Shown here: positions 17,164 through 25,513 of the stretch, one piece after another
Layout of the letters: each line of letters begins with the position of its first letter
How positions within the stretch are numbered: position 1 is the first letter of the stretch
Assembly: GCF_965225875.1 (NCBI RefSeq)
Contig: NZ_CBDDBS010000002.1
Span: forward strand, 930,001-994,000
Direction: 5' to 3'
Length of the DNA stretch: 64,000 nt
From: Haliscomenobacter sp965225875
Lineage (GTDB): Bacteria; Bacteroidota; Bacteroidia; Chitinophagales; Saprospiraceae
Made by a program: the position numbers and the translations under genes
The notes under the pieces: generated by a model
Told to the model about the DNA's origin: nothing
The model's input: only the letters and a program-made list of their open reading frames with translations
Database searches by the model: none

Positions 17164-18284
17164 ACAATCTGCAAGGGGGGGCTTTTTGGAGCAAAGTGGT
17201 GCTTGGTTGTTGCTTTCTGCTGCTGCACTTTGGAGCATTGGCTCAAGTCGACAGCTGCCAGGAACGCCTCATCCAAGCCAGCCAATTGTACGAAAAGGGC
17301 AAACTCAGTCAGGTGATCCAAACCCTGGGTAATTGCCTTTACAACCACGATGAAAGCCGGGTAACCCGTCGGTCTGCCCTCAACATGGCCGCGGAGTCTT
17401 TTATTTTTATGGACAGCGTCAGCCTCGCCCAACTCACTTTATTGGAGCTTTTACGCCTCGACCCTTTCTACAAGGTCAATAAAGACATTCCTGAAATGCG
17501 TTACCTGCGGGAGCAAGTGGTCACCTACCCTTGTGTAGAAATTTCCGGTTTTTTTGGCCCTAACCTACTCACCAGAGCTAATTTTCAAAGTGCTGAGGTT
17601 TATCCCGGTGGCACGCTGGCCAGTCGTAAGTTTAGTCTCAAGGGAGTGGATGATGATTTTGATGTAAGTTGGGGCTTTACTGCTGGACTGGAGTTTGGAC
17701 TTGCCCTGGATCGACGCTCCAATTTTGACCTGCATTTTGGCCTCGATGTTTCCCGTTACACCTTCCGCTACGTCCAGGAAATGGACAATGTGCCCAATTT
17801 CGACAAGGAACTCGATCGGGCCAGGCTCTTCATTGCTGAAAAACATTTTTGGCTGAGGACACCCTTGTTTTTGTCTTTTAACCTGGTGCCACGCGAAAGC
17901 ATCGTCGAACGACACGTGATTCCTTACCTTAAATTTGGTGGCAGTTACGACCACTTGCTCCGACAAACGGCTAAACTGAGCTCGCTCAAGTTAAGTTTTC
18001 CGCCAGATGACACTTCCACCACTAACCCCGGCACACGGATTGGAGATTACCGCCAGTCCAGCAACTTTTCTGTTCTGGCTGGGGCCGGCGTCAAACTACA
18101 TTTGCATCGTTTTTTCCTGCTGCTGGATGCGCAATACTCCCAAATGTTGCGAAATTTGCGCAATACGGAAGCGGCGCAGCTGCGTGTTGATGAATACCGC
18201 TACGTCGATAATGATTTTACCCTTAGTAATTTTAGCCTTCGTCTGGGCTTTGGTGTCTTTTTGTTCCGGGCCAAAGTCAAATAA
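17148..18284 (+). CDS. Outer-membrane beta-barrel protein with N-terminal helical (TPR-like) periplasmic domain
   Basis: A 378-residue exported protein overlapping the WD40 gene by 16 bp. The signal peptide is near residues 18-33 (VVLGCCFLLLHFGALAQ). Residues 35-120 are helical and TPR-like (ERLIQASQLYEKGKLSQVIQ, LAQLTLLELLRLDPFYKVN). From about residue 128 the sequence becomes an outer-membrane barrel with alternating strands (GFTAGLEFGLALDRR, FDLHFGLDVSRYTFRYV, FSVLAGAGVKLHLHRFFLLL, FSLRLGFGVFLF). It is the last gene of the CHAT/nSTAND/WD40 operon. Its fixed position suggests it is the outer-membrane end of the same assembly, perhaps contacting the coiled-coil/WD40 protein through its periplasmic domain (inference). 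Confidence 0.8.
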   Translation: MWRKLNNLQGGAFWSKVVLGCCFLLLHFGALAQVDSCQERLIQASQLYEKGKLSQVIQTLGNCLYNHDESRVTRRSALNMAAESFIFMDSVSLAQLTLLELLRLDPFYKVNKDIPEMRYLREQVVTYPCVEISGFFGPNLLTRANFQSAEVYPGGTLASRKFSLKGVDDDFDVSWGFTAGLEFGLALDRRSNFDLHFGLDVSRYTFRYVQEMDNVPNFDKELDRARLFIAEKHFWLRTPLFLSFNLVPRESIVERHVIPYLKFGGSYDHLLRQTAKLSSLKLSFPPDDTSTTNPGTRIGDYRQSSNFSVLAGAGVKLHLHRFFLLLDAQYSQMLRNLRNTEAAQLRVDEYRYVDNDFTLSNFSLRLGFGVFLFRAKVK

Positions 18285-18420
18285 TCGCAAGACCACATTT
18301 TTTCTGTCCTTTTATCCACTGCAAACGTTTGTGTGTCCCGGCATTGGGGTAAGGTATGTCAAAATTCAGGATTTTAGCCTTACCTTGCGGGCGTGTTATT
18401 GTTCACAAAATTGAAATTTT

Positions 18421-20982
18421 ATGGTTGAGCATTTGAATGACGGCGGAGTCAAACTAAAGCGCATTTTTATTGAATCACGCTTGCCAGAAGAACTCGAACC
18501 CCTACAGGAAATGGCCAACAACCTTTGTTGGTCCTGGAGTAATGATGCTACTGAGCTGTTTAAACAAATCAGCCCGGAGCAATGGGAAGCCCTCAATTAC
18601 AATCCGATCGCAATACTGGATCAACTCTCGATGGATAGAGCCCAAGAGTTGTTGAAAGATAAGGCTTTTATGAGCCTGATGACCAAGGCCCATACTTCCT
18701 TCAAAAAATACCTGGCTGAAGAACCCAAAGCTGGATCGCCCAAGATTGCGTACTTCAGTATGGAGTTCGGTTTGCACATCTCGGCGCGCCTTTATTCCGG
18801 TGGTTTGGGGGTCTTGGCTGGTGATTTTTTGAAAGAAGCCAGTGACGAAAACGTCAATATGGCGGGGATTGGTTTGTTGTACCGTTATGGCTATTTTGAG
18901 CAAAGTATTTCTCTGTATGGTGATCAGGTCAACAACTACGCACCCCAGGAGTACACCAAAATGCCAATGCATCCGGTACGGGACAAAAATGGGGAATGGC
19001 TGAAGATTGTCATTGACCTGCCTGGTCGTCAGGTATTTGCCAAAGTATGGGAATTGCCCGTTGGCCGGATTCCACTGTATTTGTTGGACACCGACCTCAA
19101 CGAAAACAACTGGGAGGACCGCAGCATTACCCACCACCTGTATGGCGGGGACAAAGAACACCGCCTCAAACAGGAGATCCTTTTGGGGATCGGGGGAACG
19201 CGTGCCTTGGAAGCACTCGGGTTCGATGCAGACATTTACCATTGCAATGAAGGTCACGCTGCCTTTATGACGCTGGAACGCACGCGGGGACTGATTCGCA
19301 ACCACCACCTCAATTACCAACAGGCAACGGAAGTAGTTCGCTCCTCCTCCTTGTTCACTACGCACACCCCGGTTCCTGCCGGGCACGACTACTTTACGGA
19401 GGATTTGTTGCGCAAATACCTTTCGGAATATTGCCACCAATTGAGCCTGACCTGGCACGATTTTATGGCCCTGGGTCGCATCGACGCGCACAACAATGAC
19501 GAACCTTTCTCCATGAGCCACCTGGCCATCCACTTGTGCCAGGAAGTAAACGGGGTAAGTGAATTGCACGGACTGGTTTCGCAGCAGATGTTCAAGCCCA
19601 TGTTTCCTGGCTATAACCACCAGGAATTGCATGTAAGCTTTGTAACCAATGGCGTGCACTATCCAACCTGGATTGCCAATGAATGGCACAAGTTGTATGT
19701 AGAATTTTGTGGTGAAAAATTCATCAAGGACCAGTCCAATTTGAAATTGTGGGAAGGAATTCAAAAAATTCCGGCAGCGCGGATCATGGAGATTCGCAAA
19801 AAGCTAAAAACCCGCCTTTTGCATTATGTAAAAGACAAACTCAAATCCGAATTAACCCGCCGTGGGGAAAAGCCCGGTAGCATCTTTGAGGTGTTGAACA
19901 ACATCCCTGAAAATGCACTGGTGATTGGTTTTGCCCGTCGTTTTGCTACCTACAAACGGGCCCATTTGTTGTTCCAAAACCTGGAACGTCTGGCCCAAAT
20001 GGTAGGGGACAAACAACGCCCGGTGATGTTCATTTTTGCGGGAAAGGCCCACCCTGCGGACCACCCTGGTCAAAAATTGATCAAAGACATCGTCAACATT
20101 TCCAAACGCCCTGAATTCGCCGGAAAAATCCTCTTTTTGGAAGGGTACAATATGGAAATGGCGCGTTTGTTGGTTCAAGGTGTCGACATTTGGCTCAATA
20201 CCCCAACTCGTCCATTGGAAGCCTCGGGTACTTCCGGAATGAAAGCCGCCATGAACGGGGTCATGAACTTTAGCGTGCTGGATGGCTGGTGGGCCGAGGG
20301 CTATCGTGCCGATTCAGGCTGGGCGCTTCCCTTGGAAAACACCTATGACGATCCTATTTTGCAAGATGAGTTGGACGCTGAAACCTTGTACAATACGTTT
20401 GAGGAAGACATCATCCCAACCTATTACAAGCAAAACGCGGAAGGCATTTCCGAAGAATGGGTACAATACGTTCGCAACATCATTGCCAAGGTGGCACCGC
20501 TGTTCACGATGAAGCGAATGATGGACGACTATTTCTCCCGCTTCTACAACAAATTAGCCAAGCGGGGTGGTCAATTCAAAAAAGACCAGTTCAAGGACGC
20601 CAAAGTAATGGCGGATTGGAAAAAACTGATGTTACAACGTTGGGCAGGTATCCACTTGGTTGACCGCGATATTTTTGATACCGACAATTACTCTTTGACC
20701 CTCGGCGAAAGCTTCAATGTTGGTGTAAAGGTGTATTGCAACGGGGTCAAAGCAGAAAACCTGGGTGTAGAGATTCTGTTTTTCAAACGCAAAAGTGAAA
20801 CAGAACTGGAGCTGCGTAGCACCTTCCCGCTGGAATTGACCGATGGCAAAGGTGACATTGCGACCTTCAGCTCTGAAATCAACCCACAAATGTCGGGTGT
20901 ATACGAATACGGTTTCCGATTGTATCCAAAACACGAAAACCTGCCACACCGCCAGGATTTAGGCCTGATTAAATGGTTGTAA
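18421..20982 (+). CDS. glgP: Alpha-glucan (glycogen/maltodextrin) phosphorylase
   Basis: An 853-residue GT35 phosphorylase that releases glucose-1-phosphate from alpha-1,4-glucans with PLP as cofactor. The N-terminal DUF3417 domain (LPEELEPLQEMANNLCWSW) defines the alpha-glucan phosphorylase subfamily. The PLP lysine is K608 in ASGTSGMKAAMNGV. Other core motifs are YFSMEFGLH, SGGLGVLAGD, THTPVPAGHD and GFARRFATYKRAHL. Length fits the family. The gene stands alone between the CHAT operon (136-bp gap) and a long structured intergenic region. No other glycogen genes are adjacent. Confidence 0.95.
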   Translation: MVEHLNDGGVKLKRIFIESRLPEELEPLQEMANNLCWSWSNDATELFKQISPEQWEALNYNPIAILDQLSMDRAQELLKDKAFMSLMTKAHTSFKKYLAEEPKAGSPKIAYFSMEFGLHISARLYSGGLGVLAGDFLKEASDENVNMAGIGLLYRYGYFEQSISLYGDQVNNYAPQEYTKMPMHPVRDKNGEWLKIVIDLPGRQVFAKVWELPVGRIPLYLLDTDLNENNWEDRSITHHLYGGDKEHRLKQEILLGIGGTRALEALGFDADIYHCNEGHAAFMTLERTRGLIRNHHLNYQQATEVVRSSSLFTTHTPVPAGHDYFTEDLLRKYLSEYCHQLSLTWHDFMALGRIDAHNNDEPFSMSHLAIHLCQEVNGVSELHGLVSQQMFKPMFPGYNHQELHVSFVTNGVHYPTWIANEWHKLYVEFCGEKFIKDQSNLKLWEGIQKIPAARIMEIRKKLKTRLLHYVKDKLKSELTRRGEKPGSIFEVLNNIPENALVIGFARRFATYKRAHLLFQNLERLAQMVGDKQRPVMFIFAGKAHPADHPGQKLIKDIVNISKRPEFAGKILFLEGYNMEMARLLVQGVDIWLNTPTRPLEASGTSGMKAAMNGVMNFSVLDGWWAEGYRADSGWALPLENTYDDPILQDELDAETLYNTFEEDIIPTYYKQNAEGISEEWVQYVRNIIAKVAPLFTMKRMMDDYFSRFYNKLAKRGGQFKKDQFKDAKVMADWKKLMLQRWAGIHLVDRDIFDTDNYSLTLGESFNVGVKVYCNGVKAENLGVEILFFKRKSETELELRSTFPLELTDGKGDIATFSSEINPQMSGVYEYGFRLYPKHENLPHRQDLGLIKWL

Positions 20983-20989
20983 ACGCCAA

Positions 20990-21049
20990 CCCATGGCTTT
21001 AGCCGTGGGAGGCCACCATACATAATCGCCCCATGGATTTATCCGTGGG
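20990..21049. repeat. Two family-F palindromes after glgP
   Basis: Units 20990-21009 (CCCATGGCTTTAGCCGTGGG) and 21030-21049 (CCCATGGATTTATCCGTGGG). The first is identical to the unit at 2687-2706. The second keeps pairing by changing GGC/GCC to GGA/TCC. They start 8 bases after the glgP stop. Confidence 0.85.
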
Positions 21050-21074
21050 ATCGATCGCAAGATCGATAAAGAAG

Positions 21075-21105
21075 AAATGGCGAACGGAGTCCCCGTTCGC
21101 CATTT
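21075..21105 (+). terminator. Probable glgP terminator
   Basis: A perfect 13-bp stem AAATGGCGAACGG / CCGTTCGCCATTT with a 5-base loop, followed by GCTTTTC. The T tract is short, so termination strength is uncertain. Confidence 0.65.
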
Positions 21106-21705
21106 GCTTTTCATAATACGTTCGTCCATACAGGTTAAAATCACTAACTAGGGGTTTTCTTTTTTCGCGGGGACATTCATCCCCGCGAACCAGGGGTAAA
21201 GTACGTCAACCGGAGTAGGGATAAATAGGTGTATAGGTGTTAGGTGTTTTTTAGGTTAAAAATTAACTGAGATTTTCTGGGGTTGGCCCACGATTGCTCG
21301 TGGGCCGTCAAACGGGTTTTTAGGTGTTTTGATATGCGTTGTTTTGGGATAAAATGATAAAAAAAACCTGGAGTTTAGCGATTGTAAATTTCTCATAGTA
21401 TGTTCGTGTATCTTGCTTTCTGATCACGATTCAAAGGTATTCCGAAAGCCCTGCCCAGGAAAACCACCAAGTGCCCCAAAATCGGAATTCAGACGAGCAA
21501 AAAAGCACCGATTAAACAGGTACTTCGGTAAAACAAATGTGATCTATCAATTCACAAATCGTTCATTTTTAATATCTTTCGACTTTATTTTTCTCGTATC
21601 TTTTATTTTTTTAGACTAAATCCCAAGTTTTTAGTTTCGAGTTTCAGAAGGGGAGAAAAAAAATGAAAAAAAAATATTTTCTCTCCCAAAACGTCCACAC
21701 AGGTT

Positions 21706-23190
21706 ATGAAAGACGATTTGTTCAGCTTAATCCAGGCAATGGCGCCCGCGGAAAAGCGCTATTTTAAAGTCAATTCCAAAAAACTCAGTGGCGAAAAAGT
21801 CCAGGCTGACTATGTAGACTTGTTTGAAATGCTCAATAAAATGGAGGAACTGGATGAAGCCAAACTGCGAAAAGTATTTGACAAACGCCTGGCCGATACC
21901 CGCGCCTACCTCTATGAGGCCATTCTGCGTAGCATGCGTGCTTACCGTAGCAAAAGATCTTTGTACAGCCAAATCAAGGATAAAATCATCGATGCACGTT
22001 ATTTGCTGGATGTCGGGTTGCCCGAGCAGGCTGAATATTGTCTGGACGAAGCCAGGGAGATGGCCGAATCCGCCAAAGACACGCTATCCTTACTGGAAAT
22101 CAATCGAGAGTACCGCAAGTTGCTACGCAGAACCTTTACTCAGGGCAAAGAGACGACTTTGCTGGCCCTGACCGAAGCCCAGCGTTTTTTGGAAATACAA
22201 ATGCAGGAAGAATTTTGGGCGATAAGCAACAGCGACAAAGTTATAGTAGAAACCAATCGAGTCATGCGCAGTGAAAACCGTGCTGATGCCGAGCGATTGC
22301 GTAGCCAATTTGCCGATCTGTTGGATGAAACAAGTACTCCTCAAGCCATTAGGGCTCAACTAGCTTGTTTTCAAATCCGGGTTGTCTTATTTTATTATCT
22401 AGGTGAGCTAAATCAAGCTTATGCTGAAGGCAAAAAAGGCCTGGCCCTCTGGAAAGCATTCCCGGTGTTGAAGGATGAAGAGCCTTTTTCCTACATCAAC
22501 GATTTGGCCAATCACCTTACTTTAGCCATTCAACAAAAAGACTATAGGGAAGCTACCCTACTCCAACAGCAATTGGAGCAATACAAACCCCAGTCCGCAC
22601 ATGAAGAAGCTTGGTGGTTTCGAAAAAGCGTCGGCACTGATCTGTTGCTGCGCACCAACACAGGCAACATTGAAGGGCTGGATCAAATGGCCGAAAAAAT
22701 CAAGGCTGGCATTCAACGTTTCGACATCACCATTTCCGGCCAATTTCACTTTTACATCAATTTGGCCATCCTGCAATTCATCGCTGGCACCTACCAGAAA
22801 TGCCTCGAATCCTGCGAATTACTCGTTCGTCAACACCAGGTAAAAGACCGCCAGGATGCCCGGGTGATTGCCGGACTGTTGCGGGTAATGGCTATGTACG
22901 AGTTGCAGCACGACGATTTTGAAAACGCCCTGCGTTCTAGTGACCGTTTGATGGACAAAGAAGAGATCAGCTTTTTGGAAGATTTTGAACAAACCATCCT
23001 CGGTTTTCTACGCACCCTGAATCGGGCCCCCGAACGGGAAAAACGCCCCATCTGGCAAAAGATGGAACAGTACTTGGCGGATAGCAACAATAGTTTATTG
23101 GAAATTGCGACGCTGCTCAGAGGCTGGGTGGCTCTACATTTGACGGGGGAGCCTATTGTGGAAAGGATGCGGCGAGAAGCACACAAATAG
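21706..23190 (+). CDS. Helical protein of unknown function
   Basis: A 494-residue protein without signal peptide or TM segment. It is almost entirely alpha-helical and rich in Glu, Leu, Lys and Arg, with TPR-like helix pairs (LLDVGLPEQAEYCLDEAREMA, YYLGELNQAYAEGKKGLALW, FENALRSSDRLMDKEEIS). The N-terminus MKDDLFSLIQAMAPAEKRYFK looks like a conserved opening. I do not recognise a named family. It is monocistronic on the plus strand, preceded by a long structured leader region and followed by a convergent two-component gene pair. A scaffold or regulatory role is possible but unsupported. Confidence 0.75.
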   Translation: MKDDLFSLIQAMAPAEKRYFKVNSKKLSGEKVQADYVDLFEMLNKMEELDEAKLRKVFDKRLADTRAYLYEAILRSMRAYRSKRSLYSQIKDKIIDARYLLDVGLPEQAEYCLDEAREMAESAKDTLSLLEINREYRKLLRRTFTQGKETTLLALTEAQRFLEIQMQEEFWAISNSDKVIVETNRVMRSENRADAERLRSQFADLLDETSTPQAIRAQLACFQIRVVLFYYLGELNQAYAEGKKGLALWKAFPVLKDEEPFSYINDLANHLTLAIQQKDYREATLLQQQLEQYKPQSAHEEAWWFRKSVGTDLLLRTNTGNIEGLDQMAEKIKAGIQRFDITISGQFHFYINLAILQFIAGTYQKCLESCELLVRQHQVKDRQDARVIAGLLRVMAMYELQHDDFENALRSSDRLMDKEEISFLEDFEQTILGFLRTLNRAPEREKRPIWQKMEQYLADSNNSLLEIATLLRGWVALHLTGEPIVERMRREAHK

Positions 23191-23207
23191 CAGGAGAAAA
23201 AATAAGC

Positions 23208-23897
23208 CTAACTCAACACTTCCCGAATCCGCGCCACCCCATCCTCATACGAAGCCCCTACCGGAATCTCCACCCCATTCACCCATACCTGCTGCCGTGC
23301 GATTTTGCCCACGTGTTTCACGCCCACAATGAAAGAGCGGTGCACCCGCACAAAATCATGCTCTGGCAAGGCTAGCAGCGCCTCTGGCACGTTTTGGCGG
23401 CACATCAATTTGCGCTCTTTCAACACATACGTCATGTAATTTCCGGCTGCTTCAATGTAGAGGATATCCTTGAGGTAAACCTTTTCTTCTTCGTAACCTG
23501 TTTTTAGAAAAATGAAGTCTGGAGTTTCTTCCCCGCGTACATTTTTCATTTCCAGGGCCTTATTACAGGCTTTGGTGAAACGGGCCAGGGAAAAAGGTTT
23601 GAGTAGGTAATCCACTGCGTCCAAATCAAACCCTTGCACCGCATACTCACTGTACGCCGTTGTGAACACCACCAGCGGGCCATTTTTCAGGATTTGCGCA
23701 AACTCTATCCCGGAAATGTCCGGCATTTTGATGTCCAAAAACAGCAGGTCAACCTTGTTCTGGCGCAAATAAGGCAAGGCCTCAAAAGCATCGACAAAGC
23801 TGGCGCGCAGGTCCAAAAAAGGCACCTTAGCAGCATGCATTTGTACAACCTCCAGGGCTTTGGGCTCGTCGTCGATGGCAATGGCACTTAACTTCAT
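23208..23897 (-). CDS. LytTR-family response regulator
   Basis: A 229-residue transcriptional regulator. The receiver domain (1-120) has the acidic pair DDE (residues 9-11), phospho-acceptor D55 in LLFLDIKMPD, the switch Thr in VVFTTAYSEYA and Lys in LLKPF. The LytTR DNA-binding domain follows from about residue 130 (YIEAAGNYMTYVLKERKLM, FVRVHRSFIVGVKHVGKI). It lies 5 bp downstream of its histidine kinase gene in the same operon. Its targets are not evident here. Confidence 0.93.
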   Translation of the reverse strand: MKLSAIAIDDEPKALEVVQMHAAKVPFLDLRASFVDAFEALPYLRQNKVDLLFLDIKMPDISGIEFAQILKNGPLVVFTTAYSEYAVQGFDLDAVDYLLKPFSLARFTKACNKALEMKNVRGEETPDFIFLKTGYEEEKVYLKDILYIEAAGNYMTYVLKERKLMCRQNVPEALLALPEHDFVRVHRSFIVGVKHVGKIARQQVWVNGVEIPVGASYEDGVARIREVLS

Positions 23898-23902
23898 GGC
23901 AG

Positions 23903-25483
23903 CTACACAATGGTGAGGATTAAAGATACGAAATAATCATGCTCAGAGACCTGAATGCTGAATTGGTGTTTGTCCGGGTACAAGAGGTCCAGGCGTTTGC
24001 GCACATTATCGAGTCCAATGCCGTGGCTGTCTTTTTCGGGATCCAATTCACTTTTGGGGTGATAACTGTTGTGCACCTTGAAAAAGATATGTTCGGGATC
24101 GTGCGTCAAGGTGATGTAGATCCAGGAAGCATTGCGAAAACTGATGCCGTGTTTGAAGGCGTTTTCCACCAATGGATTGAGCAACATCGGAGCGATGAAT
24201 ACCTCCCGATCAGGGTTTTGTAAGTTGATTTTGAGGTCAATTTGTTGGTTGTCGTCCAGGCGCAATTGTTGAATTTCAATCAGGTTGTGGAGGTACTCAA
24301 TCTCTTTGGCCAGAGGGATGCGATTTTGGTGGTTTTCCTGCAACATGAAGCGCATCATGTCTCCCAGTTTTTGGATGCCATCGGCGGTTTTTTCACTGTT
24401 TTCCTTCATCGCAATGGCGTAAAGGGTATTAAGGGCGTTGAACAAAAAGTGGGGATTGATTTGAGCGCGGAGGGCGCCTAGTTCGGCGGAGGTTTGGGAG
24501 ACTTCAGTGAGGAAAGTACGTTTTTCGCTGATCAAAATTGAACGTAAAAAAGCACTTCCGATTCCCAAAATACAAGGAACAAAAAAACATAAAGAAATAA
24601 ACTCAAGAGAAATGGGGCCACCATTACCCACAGTTACAAAATAAACTACAGTAATCAATGGCGCTATGGCTGCTTCCCATAGATAAATGCGATTTTCCTG
24701 ACCAAATCCTCTTTTAATAATATCAATCACCCGATAGAACCAATGTAAATGTAAAATCAGGATGGGAAGAATAAAATACCAACTTATACTAATTGCATCA
24801 CAATTGTTACAATCAGGCTTACCATACACTACATAATAAATTGCTCTAAAGCAATACCAAATCAAGGTTAAGACAACAAACCCCAGCAGGAATTCAGATA
24901 AAGCTGTTAAAAGTAAACTACGACTCTTCCTTGCACTTGCTGTTAAAAATATATAGGCTTCTACAAAAACCTCATACAATAGAATGGCTGATAACAACTT
25001 TACACTATCCTGAAAAACATACAATGTTCTGAAATAAGGAAAAGCATTAGGGCCTTCCTCATAGTCAAATCGAAACAAGTCAATATTGAAATACCCATAA
25101 GCCATCGCAGCAGCCAGGATTAGGCCTAAACTCAAAAAAGTAGACAGAAATGCAAGTACTCCAAATTTTTGGGCCAACTGTTGGCGCACAATTGAAGGGG
25201 TCACGAATTGGTGGAATACAGTAGCTGCAAGTAAACCTCCAAGCCAATACAAAAAGGTGGGAAGAATCTCATTTTTCAGGTAGTCATATTGGTGCGTAAT
25301 ACAATCTATACACTGATTCTCAGCCAGGTTAAAATCAGCATAACTTGTAGCCAACATAATAACAGCCAGCAGTATGCTGGTCAATAATAAATACCCCCAA
25401 TTACGTATAGTCGCTGTCCCCATTTCTTTTTTTTGTAAAAATAGAGATTCGGCCCATTGCATTCGAGAAATGGGCTGAATCAA
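23903..25483 (-). CDS. LytS-like sensor histidine kinase (His_kinase family)
   Basis: A 526-residue inner-membrane kinase. Several TM helices fill the first 320 residues (around WGYLLLTSILLAVIMLATSY, FLYWLGGLLAATVF, LSLGLILAAAMAYGY, ISLEFISLCFFVPCILGIGS). The cytosolic kinase core has the phospho-acceptor H345 in INPHFLFNALNTLY and an ATPase domain with PLVENAFKHG and GIGLDNVRKRL. The N-terminus is uncertain: Met8 or Met21 may be the real start, since the first 20 residues are hydrophilic. It is the middle gene of an operon with an upstream outer-membrane protein gene (30-bp gap) and the downstream LytTR regulator. Confidence 0.92.
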   Translation of the reverse strand: MIQPISRMQWAESLFLQKKEMGTATIRNWGYLLLTSILLAVIMLATSYADFNLAENQCIDCITHQYDYLKNEILPTFLYWLGGLLAATVFHQFVTPSIVRQQLAQKFGVLAFLSTFLSLGLILAAAMAYGYFNIDLFRFDYEEGPNAFPYFRTLYVFQDSVKLLSAILLYEVFVEAYIFLTASARKSRSLLLTALSEFLLGFVVLTLIWYCFRAIYYVVYGKPDCNNCDAISISWYFILPILILHLHWFYRVIDIIKRGFGQENRIYLWEAAIAPLITVVYFVTVGNGGPISLEFISLCFFVPCILGIGSAFLRSILISEKRTFLTEVSQTSAELGALRAQINPHFLFNALNTLYAIAMKENSEKTADGIQKLGDMMRFMLQENHQNRIPLAKEIEYLHNLIEIQQLRLDDNQQIDLKINLQNPDREVFIAPMLLNPLVENAFKHGISFRNASWIYITLTHDPEHIFFKVHNSYHPKSELDPEKDSHGIGLDNVRKRLDLLYPDKHQFSIQVSEHDYFVSLILTIV

Positions 25484-25513
25484 GCACTTTTTGGGATAAA
25501 ATCACTTTGCACT

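Larger units (their letters stand above)
20983..21705. other. Long gene-free region with stacked hairpins
   Basis: 723 bp with no convincing gene. In order it holds two 20-bp family-F palindromes (20990-21049), a GATCGATCGCAAGATCGAT stretch, a 13-bp stem (21075-21105), a second stem TTCGCGGGG/CCCCGCGAA (21164-21172/21181-21189), repetitive TAGGTGTT sequence (about 21225-21260) and a third stem GGCCCACGA/TCGTGGGCC (21285-21293/21298-21306). An AT-rich leader with an imperfect GGGAGAAAA...TTTTCTCTCCC hairpin (about 21651-21687) lies directly before the next gene. A 68-codon open frame at 21413 has no features of a gene. Confidence 0.6.

Noticed and set aside
11283..18284. Gasdermin or nuclease effector beside the CHAT protease
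   Set aside because: I looked for a membrane-pore or nuclease gene on both sides; the neighbours are a porin-like barrel protein and glucan phosphorylase, with no gasdermin-like short cytosolic gene.
18502..19764. 420-codon open frame antisense to glgP
   Set aside because: Opposite a well-conserved phosphorylase, and no domain is recognisable; a shadow frame.
21413..21619. 68-codon open frame in the glgP downstream region
   Set aside because: It has no signal peptide, domain or conserved composition and is Phe/Lys-rich from AT-rich sequence.
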